DNA from: Hortaea werneckii
Lineage: Eukaryota > Ascomycota > Dothideomycetes > Mycosphaerellales > Teratosphaeriaceae
Direction: 5' to 3'
Length of the DNA: 64,000 nucleotides
NCBI GenBank assembly: GCA_037044905.1
Contig: JBAOKB010000071.1
Coordinates: 558,001 to 622,000 of the forward strand
How positions within the stretch are numbered: the stretch's first letter is position 1; each line of letters begins with the position of its first letter. The notes beneath the pieces are model-generated. The model was given only the letters and a program-made list of their open reading frames with translations, did not search any database and had not been told where the DNA came from. Shown here in pieces: positions 55,405 through 64,000 of this stretch. Position numbers and translations under genes: made by a program.

Positions 55405-56185
55405 ATGATCTTCACTACTCAGATCGTACGCCTTGACGGTCAGTATTGCTTGCAATCACCTCCGTTCCCGCCAGCGCAACCGCTCACTCTCTGCCAGGCT
55501 TGATATTGGTCGCCTCAGTTGATGACCAGCAGGTCCAGGAGCTGGGCGAGCTCAAGCAGCAGATTCGCCAGGTCATCAAGCGTATCACGCCCTCGTCCGA
55601 GCCCCGGGCAAGCATAGAGAGCAACAAGTACACAATGCAGTACGCTTCCGCCTCCTTAAGCATCTCCCTGAGCACCACGCGCTCTCGAGGCAGGCTGACA
55701 CACGCGCAACCACAGCTACGTCCTCAACGACAACCTCTGCTACATCGCCATCACTGAAAAGGCCTACCCCAAGAAGCTGGCTCTCACATTCCTCGAAGAC
55801 ATCCGGGGCGAATTCCAGACCTCTTACACGCGCGACGAGTATCTCAGCCAGCAGCTCCGACCGTACCAATACTCCGAATTCGAACGCTACATCGAGCGCA
55901 CGAAGAAGACGTACCAGGACTCCCGGGCCACCGACAACCTCAGCCGACTGAACGACGAGCTGAAGGATGTCACCCAGGTTATGACGAAGAACATCGAGGA
56001 CTTGCTGTACCGCGGTGACAGCCTGGACAAGATGGGCGACATGAGCAGCCGACTGAGGGAAGACTCTGCCAAGTACAAGCGTGCAGCCGTGCGGATCAAC
56101 TGGGAACTGCTCCTTGAAGCAGTACGGTCCCTTCGGCGCTCTAGGCTTGGTCATCCTCATACTGCTGGTATGGCGCTTTTGGTAA
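55405..56185 (+). CDS. sec22: Vesicle SNARE Sec22, one frame break near the C-terminus
   Basis: Exons 55405-55438, 55498-55639 and 55716-56185 give about 214 residues, equal to yeast Sec22. An N-terminal longin domain (TTQIVRLDGLILVASVDD, YVLNDNLCYIAITEKAYPKK, LTFLEDI) is followed by the R-SNARE helix (LNDELKDVTQVMTKNIEDLL, RGDSLDKMGDMSSRLREDS) with the zero-layer arginine, then KRAAVRINWELLL and a membrane anchor (ALGLVILILLVWRFW). Sec22 drives fusion between ER and Golgi in both directions. At about 56115 (ccttgaagcag) one base seems extra, because INWELLL must run into QYGPFGALGLVILILL; without correction the anchor is lost. Confidence 0.92.
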
Positions 56186-56418
56186 AGCGCCGAAAAGAAA
56201 TTTCACGTGACGTGTCCCGCTTTGGCATACTATGGCGTTCCCGTGGATGTTTGAAAATACCCAGGCATAGCGAGCGTCGGCATGCATCCAGATATGATAC
56301 CCGGAGACCGTAGGATAGGGTCTCCATAGCAGACAACCGGCTTGCTTTCTGACGATGCTGTCATGAAGAATATACTTATCCTTTTCTATCATACCGGAGC
56401 CTGCTTCGTTGTACTGCG
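56186..56418. other. 3' flank of sec22
   Basis: Short spacer with no feature. Confidence 0.4.
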
Positions 56419-57059
56419 ATGCCCAGCATCGACGATTTGGGACGACCATCATATTTGGCTGACAGGATTCAGACGAGCCCGGATTCACTGGTTCTTGATG
56501 CTTGGCCCAATCTCTGGATCCAGGAACTCAGGGCCTCTTACATGGCTATGGCGTGGGTTTATACTGCTGGCGACACAAAAGAGACGCCTCCAGTCTCACG
56601 ACATTGATAGACGATGCTAGTGACCATGCTCGCGCCTGTCCCATGATAGATGGCTGGAGACCTCAGTATAGTATCGAGGATCACCATAGGGATGCTATGA
56701 GCGACACCATCGCTACCCTTGACGTGACAGGTCTCGTTTCAAGCCCGGAGGATGGTGAACTGGGATTACAATTTCACCCATCTCCTGTTGACGCGGTATA
56801 CTATGTACGACTGTCATCCCATGATGGGATATCAGACCTCCCGGAGGGCCAGGACCTCCGAACATTCGGACGCAACAATATACTCCGGCCATTCCCTACT
56901 CCTCGACAGGTGCCCATGGTATGCTGTGATCCGCATTCTGATACTCCTGGATGTTTGAGGTCTTTCAGATGCCTCTTGGGACTCCGATATGGATTGCACA
57001 CGCCGCAGGAGAGTCTTGACACTACTGGAAAGGCATCTGGAATAATCATGAAAAGATAG
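56419..57059 (+). CDS. Hypothetical protein, about 213 aa, one frame break
   Basis: Two overlapping frames read well only if joined. The first begins MPSIDDLGRPSYLADRIQTS and continues LWIQELRASYMAMAWVYTAG; the second continues RDASSLTTLIDDASDHARAC, then PSPVDAVYYVRLSSHDGISD, ending GKASGIIMKR. The junction is at AAAA (56577-56580), the same kind of apparent base loss seen in known genes. The translation is mixed and globular-looking, which supports coding, but I recognise no domain. Confidence 0.4.
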
Positions 57060-58210
57060 CTAGGAAATACGGAAGAGAAAAAAAAGAAATATTTCGTGCC
57101 GCGCAACCTTGTTTGGATTTCCTCAAGCAAAGGAGCTTTGGTATACTACAAGGGAGTCTCTGAAAGATCCTCGACCCTGGCTTTCTCGTCCTGCCTTGCT
57201 TAGTTACCATTGGGAGGGTAGATGAGCAGAAGCGCAAAAAGAAAAAAAAAAAAAAAAACAAAGAGCAAAAGTGGGAAAAGAAATATGGATCCCCGGGAGG
57301 CTTGGTATCACCTTTCTCAGGAGTGCTTTCCGGGCTGGGGCCGCTGGTATGCTGCATATTGGCACATTGAGGTGTGCTTGTTCCCGTCATGCTGCTGAGC
57401 AGTCTCACTGCTATGGCGTCCCGGGATGTTGTTCTCCTGCCTCTGGCGTCCTGTGGTCCTGCACCTGGGCATAGTGCCTCTCCTTTATTCCTTGGGAGCT
57501 CTGGCACCTCGTGCCAGAGTCTGCTGGCCTCATCGTCTGCCTGTTGTAGGCTCTCCATCATGCTGTCGTCGGGCGTGTCGGCTCCTGCGACCCCTTGACG
57601 CTTGGGGATGAGTGGGGTATCCTCGTCCATTCCCGGGAGAGGGCTTCGCGGTGGAGGTACTGGCTGGAGACGCAGACGGCCGAGAAGGCCCTTGAGCTTC
57701 TTCTGGAGGAGTTGGAGCATGGCCGGGGGTTCAGGGGGCAGGTGGTGGTGTCCAGGCTTCGTGAGCGGTTTGAGGGCAAGGAGGTTGCGCCGGCGGTGGA
57801 TGGAGGACGGCGAACGAGGTGTTTGCTCGGTTTGCTTTGTCTGCTTGTGCTGGATGCAGTGGCTACTCTTGCTTCGCGAGCCTGTTGCCTTGCCGAATGT
57901 CTTGACTGTAAGGTCATTCAGAAGCTGCTTGGCTTAGTTGCGCGAGCTATGGCTGACACCAGACAGCAACCACCGCCGGCCGCCAAGACCCTGGCTTCAG
58001 ATGGCCGAATGCCAGCAACTCAAGCAACCAACCTCGTCACGCCACAACCGCACGTTGCAAGACTCTGAAACTTGCTTGCAATGGTCAGTGAAGCATTGCG
58101 ATCTTCCGCATGTAATTACCTAGGACCCTCGACGTCTGGATGGAAAGATGTAGCCGTCGAGGGGAAAGCAAACCACCAAGTCGGCGGAATGCCGGCCCCT
58201 TTTTACTCTC

Positions 58211-58425
58211 TATATAAGATCCAATTGCTCTACCCTTCCGTCGCTAACAGGATTATAGGAACTCAACTGCTCGCTGCTCGCTGCTCGCTGCTCGCGGGCC
58301 ACATTTGTAGATAGAATTCCATTGACCGTTTTCCGCTAACATTATTCCACACTCCAGATTCCCGGTTCGATTCCGGTTCATATACTGGCACTACACCCAG
58401 TAAAAACCCTTTTTTGCCATTTTTT
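58211..58425 (+). ncRNA. Possible Pol III transcript (TATA, B-box-like site and T-runs)
   Basis: A TATATAAG box (58211-58218) is followed 146 bp later by GGTTCGATTCC (58364-58374), an exact Pol III B-box, and by two T6 runs (58410-58415, 58420-58425). No tRNA cloverleaf closes around the B-box. It could be a small Pol III RNA of the TATA-plus-B-box kind, or a chance match. Confidence 0.25.
58267..58294 (+). repeat. Tandem repeat, 4 x 7 bp
   Basis: The unit ctgctcg occurs four times without a mismatch inside the possible Pol III unit. Confidence 0.9.
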
Positions 58426-58918
58426 GGACCAAAGACACTGGCTAAAAGTACAGAGATAGTGCTCCTGTTATTTTGGGGGGTCTATGTGATAAAATCGGTT
58501 CATGTTCTTTGACTGGTGCGATCGTTGTGTTGGTCTCCTTTTGCAAGCGTGAAGCTTGCCTGGCAAAACGTAGTGTTTGGGGTCTGTAAGCTGCAGACAC
58601 CACTACCGCCGAACGCGCAAAACAGTTACATTTCTCTGGGAATCACGCGGCCTTCACGCGAACAGAGCCAAACAAAGGGCGAGCGCGGCAATGTCAGGGG
58701 TTACGCGTCTATTTTGGACAGCATGAGAACAAGGACAGCAAAAAGGGCAACCTAGCAAACACCAGGGGAGAAGCAAGGATTGACAGATTGCGTACGCGTC
58801 ACGGTTGATTCAGGAGCCAGAATGGCTTTACACCAACATTGAAAGCGGCCGAAGCGACAAGGAGAATATCATGTCATGCTGAAGCTACAGTTACAGAGGC
58901 AAAGATGATGATATCGAT

Positions 58919-61251
58919 CTACGTGCAGGATAGAAGTACACCGAAGACACTTTCGCGCTTTGCCAACATCTCCTCAAACTCGGCCTGCGGCTGACTGAGC
59001 GCTGTCACCGCGCCGCCAGCACCAACCCGCCAGACATCCTCATCATTCCATTTGAACGCTGTGCGGATCACCACCGAGAAGTCTGCACCTCCACCAACGT
59101 CGAAGTACCCAAGCACACCACTGTAGAGGCCTCGAGCTTTTCCTCCTTCGACAGCGGTAAGAAGCTCGCACGAACGCTTCTTCGGCGCGCCTGTCATCGA
59201 ACCTGGCGGGAGAGAGCGTGCAAGGGCATCGATGCAGCGCCCTCCAGGACCGACCTTGCCTTCAATCACAGACACGAGTTGATAGACCGTCTCGTACTCT
59301 TCCACCGACATGAGCTTGGGAACACGGACAGCGTCCACACTGCGAAAGGGTCAGTCAAGGACGCAGAAAAACAAAGAAAAGCACACTAGCTTGACGAAGC
59401 ATAGATGGAATTGCAGAACACTTACCCCGCGACTCCACTCAGGTCATGCCTGATCAGATCCACAATCATCAGGTTCTCTGCACGTTCTTTCTCCGTGTTC
59501 AGTAGCTTCTCGGCGTGCGCCCTCGTCACGCCTGGCGTCTTCTTCACAGTGCCCTTGATAGGTCGGAACTGACACTGTCCGTCTCGTGACCAGGAGAGGA
59601 AGCGCTCGGGACTGCTGCTGACGATATCTATGCCGTTGTCCATCGCTTCCCCAAAGTGTAAGTATGCGCCAAAGGGAGCCGGATTGACGTGTCGAAGGGT
59701 TTTGTATATGTTCCAGGGGTTCGCGGCGCTGCTGATAAGCGTTTGGTCGGTCAGGCATAGCTCGTAAGAGGAGCCAGCGCGGAGGTGGCCCTGGCATGCT
59801 TTGACTTTTTCGATGTAGTCCTCAGCCTTTGGACCATCTATCAGCTGGCTCGGCGAAGCTTGAGCGGTAGCAACACTGCTGGTCGCTTGTAGGCCGGGCG
59901 GCGATTTGTTCTGGATTAACTCCGAAACCTGGGTAAGCCATCCTCCATCGCCATCCCGGAGGCTTTGTATGTATGCCAACTTCTTGACGTGATCAATCAC
60001 GATTGACTGTTCAACCATGATAAACCATACATCAGGTCGTCTTGCGTCAGCACCGGAAGGTGCTACGTTGATGCTTGTCAGACCTGCCTCATATGACACA
60101 AAGCCAACTAACCCTCCCCAGAACGGCACCTCCATAGGCCCATCACATGCTTTATGCTGCTTGATAAGGCCGTCAAGTGTAGCGAGAACTTCTTCGAACG
60201 TAGCTTGTCGTGACTCTGTGGTTGCCCTGTTGGCAGTGATTTTCAAGTGGTTCGTTGCTACAGACCATTGGCATTGAAGCGAGGCCTTGTTGGGAATACC
60301 AATGACGCTGAAACGCCCAGTCTCTGGGTTGAGAGGCTTGCCATCGCGGACGCCAGATTCCAACACAACGGGCTGGCTGTCTCCGTGAATCCGCAGGAGG
60401 TCGACAAGACTAGCGACATCTATGTCCTCAGAGGTTGGGATTGACTGCCATTTAACACTCGTTGTTGTATTGTTATCCATGACAGATTGCTTTTTGTCGA
60501 GCTCAACGAAATCATCAAAGGAAGCCCGACCAGAGTCGAATCGACAATCTTCGAAGTTCTTGGGGTTTTGAAGGCTCCACTGGCAAACTTCTCGCCACCA
60601 ATTGCAGACCAACTCCGATCCGCCCGCAGAACATATCGATTCAGGGTGATACTGAACGCCGCAGAAGGGTTTGCTGCGGTGTCTTATCGCCATCAAGATG
60701 GGCCCGTTTCTGGAGTCGCTAAGGTCCCAGGCAGTTGGAAATAGCTCCCCACGAGCATCCCACAGATTCAGCATGTCTGAGTCCAGGGCGATCGGCATAT
60801 CGCTCAGCCGGGCATGCAGTGAATGATACTGAGTGACTCTTTGCTCGCCCTTGTTGGGACCGAAGAGGCTACCAGGCCCGCGAGTCAAGGGCGTGACCAA
60901 CCCATGCCTCGGCTCTCGTAATCTTTCAACATATCCGCCGTGGGCTAGAGCAAGACTCTGGAATCCTAGACAGATCCCAAGAACAGGAAGCACTTTACCC
61001 TCAGGTAGATCCCATAGCTTAGCAATCAGCCCGACATCCTCCCTGTTTGCTGGATGTCCTGGTCCAGGGCCAGCAACCACCGCATCGAACTTGTTGAGAA
61101 AGTTCTGAAAGGCATCGTCGTTGAAGACGAAGCGAGGATCGTCGATGTGTATCGACTCTACAGTGACCGGTAGGTTGTCCTTAAGCAGGGTGGTGATATT
61201 GTTGGAGAAAGAGTCGTAGGCGTCAATGAAAAGGATCCGGGATGGTGGCAT
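58919..61251 (-). CDS. abz1: Bifunctional 4-amino-4-deoxychorismate (PABA) synthase
   Basis: Exon 1 (61251-59426) and exon 2 (59339-58919) join in phase across an 86-nt intron to give 748 residues. The N-terminal half is a class I glutamine amidotransferase: FIDAYDSFSNNI, the oxyanion AGPGPGHP, the nucleophile cysteine 94 in VLGICLGFQSLALAHGG, and the His/Glu pair in YHPES. The C-terminal half is the chorismate-binding component I type: SYELCLTDQTLI, PIKGTVKKTPGVTRAHAEKL, ERAENLMIVDLIRHDLSGVA and LPPGSMTGAPKKRSCELL. The fused enzyme makes 4-amino-4-deoxychorismate from chorismate and glutamine for folate synthesis. PIKGT and the fusion order favour PABA synthase over anthranilate synthase. 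Completely intact. Confidence 0.95.
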
Positions 61252-61708
61252 CCAGGTGGTCGATATTCTCGATGTTGGTAATTTCTTAACAGCCTCCGTC
61301 TTTCCACTCGCGCCTTTCCTTAAAAGCGTATAAGACGATCTACTTCATGCTCCAGATTTGAGGTGTGATCATGGGAAAAGACAAGATGAAATCTGCGGTC
61401 ATTCCAAAACTTTCTTGGGGTAACGACCATGCGGCTATATCCGGAAGCTTCCACCCTGGAATGAGAAATGTTTTAGCAACCACAACCAGTAGGCTACTAT
61501 GTAAGATTCATGATGATACATGAAGTTCATCAAAATCAGATGATCTATCGACTGACAAGCCCACGGCAACGTTGGTCACCCGAGATCAACCGCGCCTTGA
61601 TGATTCAAAATGAGACTCCATTAAATGCTCTGTCAATTTACGAAGCTCACGTAGCGAGCCAGATTACGCTGTTTGGAAAGAATAAAAGAAGAGGAAAACT
61701 TGAACTCC
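61252..61708. other. Intergenic, no gene seen
   Basis: About 450 bp between co-directional minus-strand genes: 3' flank of the regulator and promoter of the PABA synthase gene. Confidence 0.5.
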
Positions 61709-63492
61709 TCATGATACGAACAGCTCTACGAATCTACCTTTCGGCTCTCCTCCTGCGAACACATCTGCTGCAAAGTTCATATCCTCGGCGCTGAGGTCTG
61801 GATGTGCTCCTAGCGCAATGTTCACCCTTCGCAGCAGCATTGCAAACACAGACGACTGCTCTACTTCGCTCTTGTATATGCAAGAAGAAGAATTCTCACT
61901 TATCACGCCCCACACGATGGCGGCTGCATGAGAAGACAGGCGAATCTGTTTCCGAAGTCGTAGTGTCTCGGTGTATTTCGAACACATCAGCAGATTCTTC
62001 GCAAGCCGCGAGATCTCGTCTTGATGCGACTGAGGACAAGTTTGAAAGGATGGACTAGGGCTCTTTTCACTGCTGAACCGTATTCGGCAAGACGAAGCAA
62101 AGTCGTCGAGCTGCTGTCCGACTCTTAGGAGATTTAGGCGGCCTTGCCAGTAATATGCAAGCGCTTCATAGTCCCGTACAGAAGCAAAGCGCAGATAGGA
62201 CTGTGGCGGAGAATCAGATTTCAAACCCGGCGAGGACTGGACCTCGATTTGCCGTAGTAGCCGTTGCTCAGCCTGCTGATCTTGCAATGCTAGCAGCGAG
62301 TTGTACAGATGAAGCGCATCTGCTAGCGGCTGTCCTCCGGGAAACCCATTGAGGCTTATTGATCGGAAAAGCATCAGTAGCCGAGGGAGACGGACGAACA
62401 GCTCAGTGCCGAGGGCCTTCAATCGTGCTTGGTCGCTGCCAGCGCACTCTACATTGTCGTTTGCGAAGTAAGCTGGAGAAACGCTCTCGAAAGGCGAAGG
62501 CCTATTCAAGATACAAGCCATGATGGACGACTCGCACGCATTGAAGTCCACAATATCCCTCGCCAGCTGCGTGATTGAGTATGTCGAAGGTCTTGCTAAT
62601 AGAATTGCAGCCAGCCCATCCACGTGTAGTGTGGTTGGAACGCCGTTCTTCCTCACTACGCCTTCGAAAGGAGCGAGAAGCGCTGTCGATGCAAGCAATA
62701 TATCATCGGGCTTCCTCTGCGACTGCTGAATACTTGTTTGCACAGCTCTAAGAGCGAGCGCGAGAGCCTTGTAACAATCGCTCGAGGTGAGGTGTGGCGT
62801 TCCTCTAGAATATGCACAGGCTGCAACAAGGGCTTTAATGGAGAGGTCCAAAGCTGAAGAATGCCCGACATAGGCAGGTAAGTGTCGGAACCACTCGTCC
62901 TCCACGCACTCACGTCGAAGGGTGTCGAGCGCGCGGATGATGAGGACACGCTCATTCGACTGAGGCACATGGTAATGTACTAAATCTCCGCTCCAGCGCT
63001 GGCAGTGACTGTGTTGCCATTGGTTTTCTTTGAATCTATGTGCAACGACCAGATCTTTCGCATTCGGCTTCTGCTCGTGCACACTAGCCACCTCGCGATA
63101 GGCGTTACCACATGCAAGTACTTGCATGTCTATCATGATGCGCGAAACAGTGTCCTGGCTCCCTTGGGCCTGCACACTGCAGCTGGCGTTGAGTTCTTTC
63201 CGGGGCTTGGCCGGCCTAAAACGGTGCGCCGAACAACGCATTGAAGACCTAACCTTTTGCATCGATAGCAAGGCGTATCAATCGTCCGGAGCTCATCTGC
63301 GTCCAGCGGTTCTACCTCGCTTGGCAATTCGCATCGAATCCGCCTCTCGCGACAGCCTAAGCAAATCAAGCGAGAGTATTTCTCCCTTGGCCTCCGTCTT
63401 CCTGCTGGTATCATTTGCGACATTCTCGTTGTGATGGTCATGCGCTTTCTGGAGCATTCAAAATGAGGAGCTGTGCGTGTCACAACAGGCAT
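61709..63492 (-). CDS. Zn2Cys6 fungal transcription factor, one frame break
   Basis: From ATG 63492 (MPVVTRTAPHFECSRKRMTI) the protein has about 594 residues. The DNA-binding domain is CLGCRERRIRC, a long spacer, then CYRCKRLGLQC, giving six cysteines of a Zn(II)2Cys6 binuclear cluster with 20 residues between cysteines 3 and 4, longer than usual. The rest is the helical fungal-TF middle region: ALDTLRRECVEDEWFRHLPA, TALLAPFEGVVRKNGVPTTL, HVDGLAAILLARPSTYSITQ and ESSIMACILNRPSPFES. Just after the cluster, at AAAA on the plus strand (63218-63221), one base appears lost; the frames on each side overlap and both look coding. An upstream in-frame ATG at 63561 is also possible. The target genes are unknown. 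Confidence 0.82.
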
Positions 63493-64000
63493 TGTCCCGC
63501 GCTGCAGACATGCTGCCGACTTGCACTGGCGTTTTGAAAGCTGCCTATGATGCCGCGTCAAGTTTGTGGCTTTGTCTGATATGACGCTGATTGACAGGAT
63601 TCAAACAACGCTCGAAGAAGTCTCGTCGCTCCTCCGCAGGTCGATTCATGGAATACAGATCGATGCGTCGTCATTAGACTCTAGACGCTCCCGAGCAGGA
63701 TGCGAATCCCTGTGCGAAAGCAGCTCAGCGCGGAACTACGAATCGCGCTGAAGCTTAGTCTGGGCGTAGTGTACGACAGCATAGCTAGGCACCATTGCGC
63801 ACAACCTATTGTAAACGTATATTTCTCAGTCCATAGCATGATATTTAATGTGGGAGAGCAGCCGTCTGTTGCCATGGATTTTAGAGATCACTCTGACATT
63901 GCATCGCGACCAGACTGCATTCATTTCAACATCTGACATCAACTACAAAGCCTAGAAGGAGTTCACCTCCTTCCCTTCTGCGCCACATGTAACATTGGAC
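63493..64000. other. Upstream flank of the Zn2Cys6 gene to window edge
   Basis: No gene supported. If the ATG at 63561 is used, the first 69 bases are coding. Confidence 0.45.

Larger units (their letters stand above)
57060..58918. other. Region of uncertain content
   Basis: A minus-strand frame is open from about 57945 to 57046, with its first ATG at 57720 (MLQLLQKKLKGLLGRLRL, then PLPGMDEDTPLIPKRQG and DDSMMESLQQADDEASRLW); this middle part looks protein-like, but the frame ends through a poly-T run (57242-57258). A plus frame at 57595-58068 overlaps it. A 7-bp tandem repeat (ctgctcg x4, 58267-58294) and a possible Pol III unit (58211-58425) follow. No transposon domain is visible. Confidence 0.35.

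Noticed and set aside
57046..57258. LINE retrotransposon 3' end based on the A-rich run
   Set aside because: No reverse-transcriptase motif, endonuclease or target-site duplication is visible nearby.
58340..58400. tRNA gene at the GGTTCGATTCC site
   Set aside because: No matching acceptor, D-arm or anticodon stem could be folded on either side.
1..64000. Programmed ribosomal frameshifting as a cause of the frame breaks
   Set aside because: Breaks go in both directions, occur at unrelated sequences without a shared slippery heptamer or stop context, and hit many unrelated genes.

Overview
The window looks like nuclear DNA of a filamentous ascomycete (Pezizomycotina; a Dothideomycete is my guess, not shown). 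The signs are short introns (about 47-156 nt) with GT..AG ends and CTAAC/CTGAC-type branch sites, dense genes on both strands, and a eukaryotic gene set: TRAPP II, Elongator, spliceosome, cytosolic Hsp70, SNARE, mitochondrial carrier, a fungal NRPS-like reductase and a Zn2Cys6 regulator. I see no prophage, CRISPR array or intact transposon.

Layout. 1-13 kb: Yme2-like mitochondrial protein (cut by the window edge), a small conserved protein, a ferric-reductase-type membrane protein, Cdc123, the splicing factor Cwc21, the mitochondrial GTP/GDP carrier Ggc1, and two uncharacterised genes. 13-22 kb: cytosolic Hsp70 with a textbook heat-shock element, then an A-T-R1-R2 NRPS-like carboxylate reductase resembling fungal glycine-betaine reductase. 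22-24.7 kb: snRNP 27-kDa protein and Elp5. 25-27.7 kb: a small accessory island with two tandem paralogous secreted ten-cysteine proteins, a probable third relic, a broken cysteine-rich reading frame on the other strand, and an intron-containing tRNA-Leu(AAG). 28-39 kb: Qcr10, Trs130/TRAPPC10, O-acetylhomoserine sulfhydrylase and a long-chain acyl-CoA synthetase. 39.7-43.7 kb: a MARVEL-like membrane protein and a head-to-head pair of paralogous secreted proteins. 44-50.6 kb: PIF1-like helicase, Na+/H+ antiporter, and a small protein whose six cysteines are all followed by proline. 51.5-64 kb: a badly broken coiled-coil gene, an ASXH/DEUBAD-like protein, Sec22, a 2.7-kb region of uncertain content, the fused PABA synthase and a Zn2Cys6 regulator.

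Most genes are unrelated housekeeping neighbours rather than a cluster. The main cross-cutting observation is that many conserved genes (Ggc1, Elp5, Qcr10, Trs130, acyl-CoA synthetase, MARVEL protein, PIF1, Sec22, the Zn2Cys6 factor) each carry one to three single-base frame breaks, several at short homopolymers, while others of equal or greater length (Yme2, Hsp70, antiporter, PABA synthase) are intact. Assembly indels are the simplest reading. Coordinates of broken genes are given as outer CDS limits, with the break and introns described in the text.
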